Shown here in pieces: positions 40,516 through 49,625 of a DNA stretch of 64,000 nt (the stretch's first letter is position 1; every line of letters begins with the position of its first letter). Location: positions 62,001-126,000 of the forward strand of contig DATBGZ010000026.1 of NCBI GenBank assembly GCA_036557785.1, given 5' to 3'. The notes below the pieces were generated by a model. That model was given only the letters and a program-made list of their open reading frames with translations, ran no database searches and was not told the origin of the DNA. Origin of the DNA: DATBGZ01 sp036557785. Its GTDB lineage: Bacteria; Actinomycetota; Actinomycetes; Mycobacteriales; Micromonosporaceae. A program made the translations under genes and the position numbers.

Positions 40516-41546
40516 ACCAGGCTCTCCAGCTTCGGTCGGACGTCGTTCTCCCATGCCTCGCGCCGCTGCCCCGGGGTCAGGTGGCAGCGCACGCGGTGCC
40601 CGTCGGAGGCACCGACCAGGTCCGGGACGACCGTGTAGCTGAGCCCGTTCGTTCGGTTGGCGTAGGCGCAGCGGGGATGGAACGCGCAGCCTGACGGCAA
40701 CGTGATCAGGGATGGCGGTGTGCCGGTGATCGGGACCAGCCGGTCCGTACGGGTCCGGTCGAGCCGGGGCATCGAACCGAGCAGGCCCCAGGTGTATGGG
40801 TGCTCCGGCTGCTCGAACACCGAACGGGCCGAGCCGTACTCGACCCCCTTGCCGGCATACATCACGAGGATGTCGTCCGCGAGTTCGGCGACCACACCCA
40901 GGTCGTGCGTGATGATGATCAGCGCGGAGCCGAACTCCTCCTGCAGGCCGCGCATGAGATCCAGGATCTGCGCCTGCACGGTGACATCGAGGGCGGTCGT
41001 CGGCTCGTCGGCAATCAGCAACTCCGGGTCGCAGGAGAGCGCCATTGCGATCATCGCCCGCTGGCGCATGCCGCCGGAGAACTGGTGCGGGTAGTCATCG
41101 ATGCGTCGTTCCGGCTGGGGAATGCCGACCCGGCCCAGCATGTCGATCGCGTGCCGCCGCGCCGCCGCTTTGCTGACCCGGTTGTGCACGCGGTACGCCT
41201 CAATGATCTGCGAACCCACGGTGTAGAAGGGGTGCATCGCCGAGAGCGGGTCCTGGAAGATCATCGCCATCTTTTTGCCCCGCAGCGCCCGCACCTCCTC
41301 GGGTCCCGCGTTCACGATCTCCATGCCGTCGAGCCAGATCTCGCCCGAGACCTGCGCGTTGCGGCGGTTGTGCAGGCCGAGGATGCCGAGGCTCGTGACC
41401 GACTTGCCCGAGCCCGACTCGCCCACGATGCCGAGGGTCTGCCGGCGCTCCAGGCTGAACGAGACCGGATCGACGGCGCGGACGAGGCCGTCGTCGGTGG
41501 AGAAAAGGATGCGCAGGTCGCGCACCTCCAGGAACGGATGCGCCAT
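40512..41546 (-). CDS. oppD: Oligopeptide/dipeptide ABC transporter ATP-binding protein, OppD/DppD type
   Basis: The 344-residue ATPase has Walker A GESGSGKS, signature FSGGMRQRAMIAMAL, Walker B LLIADEPTTALDVT, switch His in IIITHDLGV and the oligopeptide C-terminal extension with CAFHPRCAYANR. It is the partner of OppF. Its ATG shares one base with the oppB stop (TGATG). The operon order is oppC, oppA, oppB, oppD, oppF. Confidence 0.95.
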   Translation of the reverse strand: MAHPFLEVRDLRILFSTDDGLVRAVDPVSFSLERRQTLGIVGESGSGKSVTSLGILGLHNRRNAQVSGEIWLDGMEIVNAGPEEVRALRGKKMAMIFQDPLSAMHPFYTVGSQIIEAYRVHNRVSKAAARRHAIDMLGRVGIPQPERRIDDYPHQFSGGMRQRAMIAMALSCDPELLIADEPTTALDVTVQAQILDLMRGLQEEFGSALIIITHDLGVVAELADDILVMYAGKGVEYGSARSVFEQPEHPYTWGLLGSMPRLDRTRTDRLVPITGTPPSLITLPSGCAFHPRCAYANRTNGLSYTVVPDLVGASDGHRVRCHLTPGQRREAWENDVRPKLESLV

Positions 41547-42565
41547 CAGGCCACCCTCACTCGAGGGTCGACGACCGCGTAGAAGAGGTCGACGACGATG
41601 TTGGCCAGCACGATGAAGGACGAACTGAACATCGTCACGCCCATGACCTGGGGAAGATCCTGGTTCGACACCGCGTCCACGGCGTACTTGCCCAGACCCG
41701 GCAGACCGAACGTGGTCTCGGTGAGCACGGCGCCGCCGAGCAACAGACCCAGGTCGAGGCCGAAGATGGTCACGATCGGGGTGATCGCGGCCCGCAGGCC
41801 GTGCTTGACGACCACGGTGCGCTCGGCGAGTCCCTTCGCCCTCGCGGTGCGCACGAAGTCCTCGTTCATCGTCTCGAGCATGCCGGCCCGCGTCAGTCGG
41901 GCGTAGGCGGCCGCGAAGAGGAACGCGAGCGTGATCCAGGGCAGGATCAGGTCGTACGCCCAGAGCGCCGGGTTCTTGGTGAAGTCGTCGTAGGTGCCGC
42001 CCGGTGCCGTGATGCGGAACGGATGGCCGTAGCTGAACGTCACCAGCGCGATGAGTCCGGTGAAGAAGATGGGTAGCGAGACGCCGGCCAGCGCGACCGA
42101 CATCGAGGCGCGGTCGAAGAACGATCCCCGTCTTAATGCCGAGATGATGCCGGTCGAGACACCGAAGAACACCCAGATGACGGCCGCGCCGATGGCGAGG
42201 GAGAAGGTGACCCGCGCCCGGTCGAGCAGGTCCGGCCACACCGGGCTGCTCTTCTGGAACGAGTATCCGAAGCACGGTGCTGGACAGTGCTCGACGCCCG
42301 GACCGTAGTCGTAGTCCGCGCCCACGATGATGGCCTTGGCCCACCGTCCGTACTGCACCGGCACCGGGTCATAGAAGCCGAGCTTCACCGCTGCGGTGTG
42401 GACCTGCTCGGGTGTTGCCTTGTTGCCGACGTACCGCGACGCGAGGGAGTCGGGCGTGGCACCACCGAGGCGGGGAACCAGGAAGAAGATCGTGAACGTG
42501 ATCATGCTGACCACGACCAGCAGGAAGACGCCCATGATCAGGCGCCGGACGATGTAAGCGACCAA
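41546..42565 (-). CDS. oppB: Peptide ABC transporter permease, OppB/DppB type
   Basis: The 339-residue permease starts at a TTG, giving MVAYIVRRLIMGVFLLVVVS, the standard N-terminus of OppB proteins. It has six membrane segments and the BPD_transp_1 EAA-like loop (ETMNEDFVRTARAKGLAERTV). A large periplasmic loop after the first helix has the usual PTPEQ-like segment (GNKATPEQVHTAAVKLGFYDP). It forms the channel with OppC. A terminator-like hairpin lies in the 110-base gap upstream, after oppA. Confidence 0.93.
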   Translation of the reverse strand: MVAYIVRRLIMGVFLLVVVSMITFTIFFLVPRLGGATPDSLASRYVGNKATPEQVHTAAVKLGFYDPVPVQYGRWAKAIIVGADYDYGPGVEHCPAPCFGYSFQKSSPVWPDLLDRARVTFSLAIGAAVIWVFFGVSTGIISALRRGSFFDRASMSVALAGVSLPIFFTGLIALVTFSYGHPFRITAPGGTYDDFTKNPALWAYDLILPWITLAFLFAAAYARLTRAGMLETMNEDFVRTARAKGLAERTVVVKHGLRAAITPIVTIFGLDLGLLLGGAVLTETTFGLPGLGKYAVDAVSNQDLPQVMGVTMFSSSFIVLANIVVDLFYAVVDPRVRVA

Positions 42566-42584
42566 CGGGCCGGCTCGGACGACC

Positions 42585-42612
42585 GGCCCGCCCGGGAACC
42601 CCCGGGCGGGCC
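42585..42612 (-). terminator. Perfect 12 bp hairpin between oppA and oppB
   Basis: GGCCCGCCCGGG-AACC-CCCGGGCGGGCC is a perfect 12 bp stem with a four-base loop, in the gap after the oppA stop and 20 bases before the oppB start. As an intra-operon partial terminator or RNase barrier it would keep the binding protein in excess over the membrane components, a common stoichiometric device. Confidence 0.8.
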
Positions 42613-42675
42613 GTGCCCTGTGCCTTCACCTACCTCACTGTCGAGCAGGATGGAAAAACACAGTTACCCCAGTCG

Positions 42676-44433
42676 CTACGCCGGCGGCGCAACGCTCATC
42701 GTGAGGTAGTCGTACTGCCCGAACGCCTCATTGACGAAGATGTTCGCCGCGTTCTTGCTGCGCAGCGTGACGGCCTTCGACCACACGCCGGGCAGGATGT
42801 ACGCGTCGTCCATGACCTTCGCGTCGACCTGGGCCCAGATGCCCTCACGGGCGGCGGCGTCGGAGGAGCCGAGTGCCTGGTCGACCAAGGCGTCAACGTC
42901 GGGGTCGCGAACGCTCAGGTTCGACGAGCCACCGTTGGGGTTGATGAGGCGGCTGTCCACGATCGACCCGAGCATGCCGTAGCCGTCGTTCCAGTCCGCT
43001 GCCCAACCGTTGGTCGCCAGACCGATCTTGTGCTCGACGACGTAGCTCGGCACACCGACGGTGGAGCTGAAGTAGTCACCGGTCGGGATGCCCTGCAGGG
43101 TCAGGTTGATGCCGACCCGGGAAAGGCTCTGCTGCAGCGACTCGGCGACAGCTTCCTCCTTGGGCCGGTCAGACCGGTAGGCCATCGTGGTGGAGAAGCC
43201 GTTCGGCTGGCCGCACTGGTTCAGCTCGTCCTTGGCCTTGTCCACGTCGCCCTTGTGGTCGGTGCTCGGGTATGGGTCGATCTGCTTGTAGCCGGGGATC
43301 GGCGGGACCAGCACCGAGGTGTTGATGTCGCCACCGGCGAACGGTCCGCCGTAGGCCGTCTGGTAGCCCGTGCGGTCGGCGGCGTACTCGATGGCCTTGC
43401 GGCAGTGGACATTGTCGAGCGGCGCTACGGTGCCGATGATCGACGTGTACCACAGCCGTGCACTACCGGGGTTGTCACCGCGGGCGTGCAGCGGGTTGCC
43501 CTCGTCCAGCACCTGCGGCAGCATGGCTGACTGCACGCCGGTACCGGCCAGGTCGACATCGATGGTGCCGTTGGCGATCTGCTGGTCGATGTCGTCGGCC
43601 TTGAGCCCGATCTTGACGTTGTAGCCGTCCGGCAGCGCCTGGCGGTTCGGGTCGGTCGACTGGTCCCAGTTCGGGTTGCGCGTGAGCGTGAAGCCCTTGC
43701 CGCTCTCGTACGAGGCGAACATGTAGGGACCCGAGGAGACGACGTGCTCCTTGTAGAGCGCGCCCTTGTCCTTGGCCTGCGGCACCGGTGCGGTCACCGG
43801 CAGCATCGCGAAGTAGTCGAAGCCGCCGAAGGGCTGCTTGAGGTGGAAGACGATCGTCTGGTCGTCGGGGGTCTCGATCGCCGTCTTCTCCTCGATGTTC
43901 GGCGTCGTGTACGGGCCGACGTAGCCGGGCTCGAGGTCAAGGTAGACGCCCATGTAGTACGGGCCTACACCGTTCTTCAGGACGCTGCTGTCCAGCGACC
44001 GGAGCACGGCGTACTTCACGTCCTTGGACGTGATCGGCGTGCCGTCCTCGAACTTCAGACCGGAGCGGAGCTTGTAGGTCCACGTCTTGCCGCCATCGCT
44101 CGGCGTGCCAAGCGACTGGGCGAGGTCCGGCGTCAGCTCGTTGCCGGCCTTGCCGGGCTGGGGCTTGAACATGACCAGCGAGCGGGAGTACAGCCGCACC
44201 AGGTTCCAGGACAACCCGTAGTACGTGTCACCGGGGTCCACCGAGTCCCAGTCCGACGACACGGCAAAGGTCAGGGTGCCGCCCTTGTAGTCGGACGCGT
44301 TGTAGACCTGCCCGACCGCTGCGTTGAAGCCCTCGGTCTGCGTCGGCGCCGGCGTAGGTTTGCTACACGCGGTCACCGCCAGGGCCAGCGCCGTGGCGGC
44401 AGCCACGACACCAACCGTTCTCCTTCTCATCAA
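42676..44433 (-). CDS. oppA: Peptide-binding lipoprotein of an ABC transporter (SBP_bac_5 family)
   Basis: The 585-residue protein has lipoprotein signal VVAAATALALAVTACS with Cys near 23, and SBP_bac_5 motifs such as YKGGTLTFAVSSDWDSVDPG, WTYKLRSGLKFEDGTPITSKDV and VSSGPYMFASYESGKGFTL. It captures peptides, or another solute, at the outer face of the membrane and delivers them to OppB-OppC. It lies between oppC and oppB, an uncommon position for the binding protein gene. Confidence 0.93.
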   Translation of the reverse strand: MMRRRTVGVVAAATALALAVTACSKPTPAPTQTEGFNAAVGQVYNASDYKGGTLTFAVSSDWDSVDPGDTYYGLSWNLVRLYSRSLVMFKPQPGKAGNELTPDLAQSLGTPSDGGKTWTYKLRSGLKFEDGTPITSKDVKYAVLRSLDSSVLKNGVGPYYMGVYLDLEPGYVGPYTTPNIEEKTAIETPDDQTIVFHLKQPFGGFDYFAMLPVTAPVPQAKDKGALYKEHVVSSGPYMFASYESGKGFTLTRNPNWDQSTDPNRQALPDGYNVKIGLKADDIDQQIANGTIDVDLAGTGVQSAMLPQVLDEGNPLHARGDNPGSARLWYTSIIGTVAPLDNVHCRKAIEYAADRTGYQTAYGGPFAGGDINTSVLVPPIPGYKQIDPYPSTDHKGDVDKAKDELNQCGQPNGFSTTMAYRSDRPKEEAVAESLQQSLSRVGINLTLQGIPTGDYFSSTVGVPSYVVEHKIGLATNGWAADWNDGYGMLGSIVDSRLINPNGGSSNLSVRDPDVDALVDQALGSSDAAAREGIWAQVDAKVMDDAYILPGVWSKAVTLRSKNAANIFVNEAFGQYDYLTMSVAPPA

Positions 44434-44522
44434 TTACCTTCCCTTCGTTGCGGGATCGGCGATCCCAACCGGAGTCGAAGCTTGCGTGATCGGTCCCGTC
44501 GCCCGGGGCCGACCGGTCGTGG

Positions 44523-45551
44523 TCATCGGGTCTTGGGGTCGAGCGCGTCGCGCAGCCCGTCCCCGAACAGGTTGAAGGAGAGCACGGTGATGAAGATCGC
44601 CATGCCCGGCCAGAACATGAAGTGCGGCAGGTTGTAGAAGCGCACGGCGTCGGAGAGCATCTTGCCCCACGACGGGGTCGGGGGTCGGATGCCGACGCCG
44701 AGGTAGGACAGGCCCGCCTCGAAGAGGATGTTCGTGGGGATCAGCAGGGTGGCGTAGATCAGGATCGGCGCCACCAGGTTGGGCAACATCTCCTTGGCGA
44801 TGATGTAGGGACCGCGCGCCCCGAGGCTTCGCGCAGCGTCGATGAACTCCCGCTCCCGTAAGGAGAGCGCCTGCCCACGGATGATCCTGGCGATATAGCC
44901 CCAGTTGAAGAAGCCGATGATGAAGATCAGGATACCCATGCGCAGACCGTTGCCGGTCAGGCCGAAGGCGGACTCGGGGATGACGCCGACCAACACGATC
45001 GCGAACAGCAACAGCGGGAAGGCGAGCACGATGTCGGTGAGCCGCCCGATGACCGTGTCGACCCAGCCGCCGAAGTAACCGGCGACCACGCCGAGCACCG
45101 TGCCGATGACCACCGAGATCAGGGTGGCGAGGAAGGCGATGAGCAGCGACACGCGTCCGCCGTAGACCACCCGGCTGAACAGATCACGCCCGTTGACCGG
45201 CTCCAGCCCGAAGAGGAAGTCCTTGCTCATGCCGCCGAACGGCCCGATCGGCAGACCACCCTTGTTGAGGTCCAGCCGGTCCTGGTGGTACTCGTTGGGC
45301 GGATGCCCGAGGAAGTGGACGATCACCGGCGCGAAGATCGCGACGAGGATCAGCAGGATCACGACGACGCCACCACCGAGGGCGACCTTGTCCTTCTTCA
45401 GGCGCGACCAGGCGATCTGCCACAACGATCGCCCCTTGATGGGACCCTCTGGAACGCCCGGGGTCCGGCGCGCCCTTCGCGGCGAGCGCGTAGCCGTGGC
45501 ACTGGTGCCGGATTCGTCGGAGGGGATAAGCGGTTCCGATCCCAGCACCAT
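44523..45551 (-). CDS. oppC: Peptide ABC transporter permease, OppC/DppC type
   Basis: The 342-residue permease has a cytoplasmic Arg/Pro-rich head, then the OppC N-terminal domain (SLWQIAWSRLKKDKVALGGG), six membrane segments and the EAA loop LREREFIDAARSLGARGPYIIAKEMLPN. It is the first gene of the operon, followed by oppA after 89 bases. In most operons oppC follows oppB, so gene order here is rearranged. The HNH nuclease gene is divergent, across 237 bases that must hold the opp promoter. Confidence 0.93.
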   Translation of the reverse strand: MVLGSEPLIPSDESGTSATATRSPRRARRTPGVPEGPIKGRSLWQIAWSRLKKDKVALGGGVVVILLILVAIFAPVIVHFLGHPPNEYHQDRLDLNKGGLPIGPFGGMSKDFLFGLEPVNGRDLFSRVVYGGRVSLLIAFLATLISVVIGTVLGVVAGYFGGWVDTVIGRLTDIVLAFPLLLFAIVLVGVIPESAFGLTGNGLRMGILIFIIGFFNWGYIARIIRGQALSLREREFIDAARSLGARGPYIIAKEMLPNLVAPILIYATLLIPTNILFEAGLSYLGVGIRPPTPSWGKMLSDAVRFYNLPHFMFWPGMAIFITVLSFNLFGDGLRDALDPKTR

Positions 45552-45788
45552 CAGCGCCCAACCCTTCTCCGACCGCCGCGGTACTGCGAACTCTGCTGTT
45601 CGCGTATCTGCCGAAACTTCCTCACGGTGGCCGCGCTGGTCAAGGGGCTAAACGGTTCGTGATGAATCTCGCGCCACTTCGTAACGGCAGCGTGATCTGA
45701 ACGAGGGAGCAGTCGCGGCAGCCCGGGCAGATATGGATGAAACACCCGTAACGGGCTGCCTCGCCCCGGGCCCGGGAGCGTCCATCCT

Positions 45789-46457
45789 GTGCTCGTGCAG
45801 ACCCCCAACGTCTCCGCTGTCCTGCGTCGCCTCGCCACCGCCGTCCTCGCCGGGCTGCTCGGCATCACGGGCCTGGCCGCGTGCGGGCCCATCGACGAGT
45901 CTCTCGGCCAGCCCGGGCCGTTCGACAGCGGCGAGGTCAGTGCCGAGCTCGACGGGTTGACGGTGGCCGGGTGGGCTTCGATGACCGGTTACAGCCGCGA
46001 CCGCTTTCCCACCTGGGACTCGCAGGGGCAGGGCTGTGACACGCGCGACCGGGTGCTCCAGCGCGACGGCCGCAACGTCGTCACCGGTGACGATTGCAAG
46101 ATCCTCAATGGAGCGTGGACCAGCGCATACGACGGCGAGCAGGTCGACGACCCCAGCAAGCTGGACATCGACCACGTCGTGCCGCTGGCTGACGCCTGGC
46201 GGACCGGTGCCGCCGCCTGGACCGACGAGAAGCGTGAGGCGTTCGCCAACGACCTCACGCGACCCCAGTTGGTTGCGGTCAGCGCATCCAGCAACCGTTC
46301 CAAGGGCGACCAGGACCCATCCCAGTGGCGGCCACCCCGGCACGACTACTGGTGCACGTATGCCGAGTCCTGGGTCACCGTCAAGGCCTACTGGCACCTG
46401 TCGGTCACGACCGATGAGAAGGCGGCCCTGGTCGAGCTGCTCGGGACCTGCCCGTGA
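45789..46457 (+). CDS. Secreted HNH nuclease lipoprotein (DUF1524/GmrSD-like)
   Basis: The 222-residue protein has signal peptide VLAGLLGITGLAAC with a lipobox (Cys about 32), so it is likely anchored outside. The nuclease core is LDIDHVVPLADAWRTGA with the His-Asn-His type LNHV-like metal site, then LVAVSASSNRSKGDQDPSQW, the standard pattern of extracellular HNH proteins of actinobacteria. It probably degrades DNA for nutrition or competition. Start GTG lacks a strong ribosome binding site. A small gene follows with a 41-base gap. Confidence 0.85.
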   Translation: MLVQTPNVSAVLRRLATAVLAGLLGITGLAACGPIDESLGQPGPFDSGEVSAELDGLTVAGWASMTGYSRDRFPTWDSQGQGCDTRDRVLQRDGRNVVTGDDCKILNGAWTSAYDGEQVDDPSKLDIDHVVPLADAWRTGAAAWTDEKREAFANDLTRPQLVAVSASSNRSKGDQDPSQWRPPRHDYWCTYAESWVTVKAYWHLSVTTDEKAALVELLGTCP

Positions 46458-46498
46458 GCGCTCTGAGCAGCCACTTCGCGGCGAGGCAGGGTGGCGTG

Positions 46499-46765
46499 AT
46501 GACCGACGAGGTCGGCACGGTCACCGGCGACCTCACGCTGCGGACGGAGGTCGATGAGGACGGCACCCTGCGGGTGCTCGTGCAGTACCTGGGCGCCGAC
46601 GAGTGGTACCGGATCACGGACGCGCCGACATCGCTACCGGCCGATACGAGCCTGGCTTCGGTCCATGCGCGGCTCCTCGACGAGCTGCGCGTGAGCCAGC
46701 CGCGGGTCACGTCCACCGATGACGACGGCCCGCTCACCGGGCTTGGTGGAGGGCGGGCCGAATAG
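46499..46765 (+). CDS. Small hypothetical protein
   Basis: The 88-residue product TLRTEVDEDGTLRVLVQYLG... is a beta-rich, acidic small protein, with YRITDAP and LPADTSLASVHARLLDELRV. GGGTGG lies before the ATG at 46499; the frame is open back to a GTG at 46454 that overlaps the nuclease stop, so either start would couple it to the nuclease gene. Similar small proteins of unknown function are common in actinobacteria. It is not obviously an immunity protein, though its position makes that possible. Confidence 0.55.
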   Translation: MTDEVGTVTGDLTLRTEVDEDGTLRVLVQYLGADEWYRITDAPTSLPADTSLASVHARLLDELRVSQPRVTSTDDDGPLTGLGGGRAE

Positions 46766-46798
46766 GTCAGTTCCTATGGAATGATCGCCGTACGGATC

Positions 46799-47008
46799 TC
46801 AGTCGCCCTGTCGCTGCGCCGGGATCTGCCCCTGGAGCAGGGCGCGTACCTCGGACTCGCGGTACCGTCGGTGTCCACCGAGAGTACGAATGGCACTGAG
46901 CTTGCCGGCCTTTGCCCACCGGGTCACCGTCTTCGGGTCGACGCGGAACATCGACGCGACCTCAGCCGGGGTAAGCAATGGCTCTGGCTCGTGCGTACGG
47001 GATGCCAT
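46799..47008 (-). CDS. bldC: BldC developmental regulator
   Basis: The 69-residue protein LLTPAEVASMFRVDPKTVTRWAKAGKLSAIRTLGGHRRYRESEVRALL matches Streptomyces BldC almost residue for residue in the MerR-like DNA-binding domain. BldC binds asymmetric head-to-tail sites and delays the switch from vegetative growth to sporulation. GAGGAGATACCCG precedes the ATG. Next to it lie the conserved unknown and vdh genes, as in Streptomyces. It supports a filamentous or developmentally complex organism. Confidence 0.97.
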   Translation of the reverse strand: MASRTHEPEPLLTPAEVASMFRVDPKTVTRWAKAGKLSAIRTLGGHRRYRESEVRALLQGQIPAQRQGD

Positions 47009-47164
47009 CGGGTATCTCCTCTACCAGGTACTCGTGGCGGGCGGTTGGTGAGGGCCCCAGCGCGCCAGCGCTACTCATCGTCCGGCTAGTCCCCGATGTC
47101 CGACATGGGCCGAACGGATGATGGGTTGTGGATGGTCGGACGAGTTACACGCCGATTGTCCGCT

Positions 47165-47183
47165 TTGAACGGTAACGGTTCAA
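47165..47183. promoter_or_regulatory. Inverted repeat in the bldC promoter region
   Basis: TTGAAC-GGTAACG-GTTCAA has 6 bp arms around a 7-base spacer. It lies about 155 bases upstream of bldC and 19 bases after the end of the leftward 279-residue gene. It may be an operator or a short terminator. Confidence 0.4.
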
Positions 47184-47201
47184 TTACAACGTTCGCGGAC
47201 T

Positions 47202-48041
47202 CTAGTTGCAGCGCTCCAGCAGCTGGATCGCGCGCCACCGTTCCACGAGCCGCTCGTACGACGCGGTAGCCGTCTCCGCGTCACCGTTCGCGAGCGCAGT
47301 GAGCCCGGCCGAGACCAGGGACGGCGAGTCGTCGCCGTGCAGCACGTCGTCCGGCAGCAACTCGGCCAGCCCGCCATAGTCAAGCTCGACGATGGACCGG
47401 GAGTGGAACTCCTCCAGCCACCGGGCGCTCTCCTCGACCGCCTCGGAGATCGGCACGTCGCCCAGGCAGCGCCGCAGCACGGACAAGGCCCGGTGCGCCC
47501 GGCGTCGGGCCTTCGAGATCTCGGTACGGAACCGCAGCACCCGCCGACCGCGCTCGAGCGAGAGTTCCCGCTCCTCGTCGCTGACGAGCACGAACCACCG
47601 CAGCGGCACGTTCCAGGTCGCCACCTGCTCGTGCTGGCGAGGTGCGCCGTACGAGCTGACCCGGGCAACCGAGTTCCAGTCGGAGACCACCGTCTGCGCG
47701 ACCCCCACCAGCGCGGGCGGCACGAACGCGTCGGCGAGGACGGGTGGCACGCCGTCGCGCGCCTGCAGCGCGGCCTCCGCGACCCGCACCCGCAGGTTCC
47801 ACGGGCAGATCAGCGTGTGTTCGCCGTACTGCAGCACGTACGCGTCGTCCGGCAGGTCCGGCAGCCGACTCCAGTGCGCCCCGAGCGCCTCCAGCACCGT
47901 CGTGCGCTGACGACCCGGTCCCTCGGCGAGGGTCACCGCCCGGCCGTCGTGAACATAGCCCCGCCAGTAGACCTGGCTCTGTTTGTCGAACGCGGAGATC
48001 GGCTCGTAGACGCGCAGGTACGAGGCGGAGAGTGCCGGCAC
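47202..48041 (-). CDS. Conserved actinobacterial protein beside bldC
   Basis: The 279-residue protein has a beta-rich N-terminal half (LRVYEPISAFDKQSQVYWRGY, YVLQYGEHTLICPWNLRVRV) and a helical C-terminal half (RAHRALSVLRRCLGDVPISE). Orthologues sit next to bldC in many actinobacteria (SCO4090 in Streptomyces, from memory). No catalytic motif or signal is visible. Start is the GTG at 48041. It is divergent from vdh, with a shared promoter region of 97 bases. Confidence 0.75.
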   Translation of the reverse strand: MPALSASYLRVYEPISAFDKQSQVYWRGYVHDGRAVTLAEGPGRQRTTVLEALGAHWSRLPDLPDDAYVLQYGEHTLICPWNLRVRVAEAALQARDGVPPVLADAFVPPALVGVAQTVVSDWNSVARVSSYGAPRQHEQVATWNVPLRWFVLVSDEERELSLERGRRVLRFRTEISKARRRAHRALSVLRRCLGDVPISEAVEESARWLEEFHSRSIVELDYGGLAELLPDDVLHGDDSPSLVSAGLTALANGDAETATASYERLVERWRAIQLLERCN

Positions 48042-48138
48042 GGCGCAATCCTACTGGCGCGGCCCGGTCCAATCTCTGCCTCGTGGTCGTGGCCATTAGG
48101 CTCCGGGCAGGCGCGGGCCGACAAAGGAGGCGGCGTCA

Positions 48139-49194
48139 ATGGCGATCTTCACCCACGAGCACGAACAGGTGCTCTTCTGCACCGACCGGGCCAGCGGTCT
48201 GCGCGCGATCATCGCGATCTACTCCACGGCACTCGGGCCGGCCCTGGGGGGCACCCGGTTCCACCCGTACGCCAGCGAGGACGAGGCCGTGGCCGACGCC
48301 CTGGACCTCTCCCGAGCCATGGCGTACAAGAACGCCGTCGCCGGGCTGGACCATGGCGGCGGCAAGGCGGTCATCTGGGGCGACCCGGCACGGGACAAGA
48401 GCGAGGCGCTGCTGCTGGCGTACGGGCGCTTCGTGCAGTCCCTGAACGGCCGCTACTACACGGCTTGTGACGTCGGCACCTTCCCCGCCGACATGGACAT
48501 CGTGGCGCGGGAGAGCACGTTCGTCACCGGTCGCAGCGTCGAGTTCGGCGGCGCCGGCGACTCGTCGATCCTGACCGCGCTCGGAGTGTTCCAGGGCATG
48601 CGCGCCGCCGCGGAGCTGCAGTGGGGCGCGGCGACCCTCGCCGGAAAGCGGGTCGGCGTCGCGGGCGTGGGCAAGGTCGGGCGGCAGCTCACCGACCATC
48701 TGGTCGCCGACGGCGCGAGCGTCGTGGTCACCGACGTCAACCCGGACGCGGTACGGGCCGTACGGGCGAAGCATCCGCAGGTGTCCTCTGTCGACGACAC
48801 GCAGGCGTTGATCACCTCCGACATCGACGTCTACGCCCCGTGCGCGCTGGGCGGCGCCCTCTCCGACGAGACGGTCGCGCAGCTTCGGGCCGCCGTGGTC
48901 GCGGGCGGGGCGAACAACCAGCTCGCCCACCCCGGCATCGAGAAGCTGCTTGCCGAACGGGGCATCCTCTACGCGCCCGACTACGTGGTGAATGCGGGCG
49001 GCGTGATCCAGGTCGCCGATGAAGTCGGTGGTTTCGATATGGCGCGTGCCCGAGCCCGGGCCGAAAAGATCTTCGAGACGACCCGGCAGATCCTGCGGGG
49101 GGCGGTCGCCGACGGCATCCCACCGTCGGTCGCGGCGGACCGCCTCGCGGAGCGCCGGATGGCCGGTCTCGCGCCGGAGGACGACCGGCCGTAA
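48139..49194 (+). CDS. vdh: Branched-chain amino acid dehydrogenase (valine/leucine dehydrogenase)
   Basis: The 351-residue enzyme deaminates valine, leucine or phenylalanine with NAD+. The catalytic Lys lies in AMAYKNAVAGLDHGGGKAVI, the Rossmann motif GVAGVGKVGRQLTDHLV at about 174-190, and NNQLAHPGIEKLLAERGI follows. AAAGGAGG seven bases before the ATG is a strong ribosome binding site. In Streptomyces vdh supplies acyl-CoA precursors for polyketides. It is adjacent to the bldC neighbourhood as in Streptomyces. Confidence 0.93.
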   Translation: MAIFTHEHEQVLFCTDRASGLRAIIAIYSTALGPALGGTRFHPYASEDEAVADALDLSRAMAYKNAVAGLDHGGGKAVIWGDPARDKSEALLLAYGRFVQSLNGRYYTACDVGTFPADMDIVARESTFVTGRSVEFGGAGDSSILTALGVFQGMRAAAELQWGAATLAGKRVGVAGVGKVGRQLTDHLVADGASVVVTDVNPDAVRAVRAKHPQVSSVDDTQALITSDIDVYAPCALGGALSDETVAQLRAAVVAGGANNQLAHPGIEKLLAERGILYAPDYVVNAGGVIQVADEVGGFDMARARARAEKIFETTRQILRGAVADGIPPSVAADRLAERRMAGLAPEDDRP

Positions 49195-49386
49195 CGGTCG
49201 TACGGGCGTTCCACCCGTGACCGACGCAACGCCAGATTAGGTCCCGGCACAGCCGGCGTGGCCGGCCTGACCGAGGTGTCGAAGCGTGGCCCGGGCATGT
49301 ACCGTATGACCCACGAGAGATGCCTGACGTCGTCGGGGCCGACCCTCCCGGGCGCCCCGCAAATTTCTGTGCGAGGGGGTCGAGCC

Positions 49387-49611
49387 ATGGGGCGCGGCCG
49401 TGCTAAGGCCAAGCAGACGAAGGTGGCCCGGGCGTTGAAGTACCACTCCCCCGATACCGACCTCGCTGCCCTCCAGCGCGAGCTCGGCGGCCGGGCGGCG
49501 GCTTCCGATCCCGATAGCGACCAGTACGAGGAGTACGTCGACGAGGCGGACGAGGGCGACGACGAGGATGACGACGCCGACGACGGCACGTGGGCCACGA
49601 GGCACGCCTGA
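49387..49611 (+). CDS. DUF3073 family protein
   Basis: The 74-residue protein begins MGRGRAKAKQTKVARALKYH and ends in a strongly acidic tail (DEADEGDDEDDDADDG). The basic head and acidic tail are diagnostic of the actinobacterial DUF3073 family, normally next to purM. Function is unknown; charge suggests an RNA- or ribosome-associated protein. GAGGGGG precedes the ATG at 49387. Confidence 0.92.
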   Translation: MGRGRAKAKQTKVARALKYHSPDTDLAALQRELGGRAAASDPDSDQYEEYVDEADEGDDEDDDADDGTWATRHA

Positions 49612-49625
49612 CGGCGCTTCGCGCC

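Noticed and set aside
46454..46765. Small gene after the HNH nuclease as an immunity protein
   Set aside because: The nuclease has a secretion signal and a nutritional or general role is as likely; the small protein has no immunity-like family match, so I did not call it.
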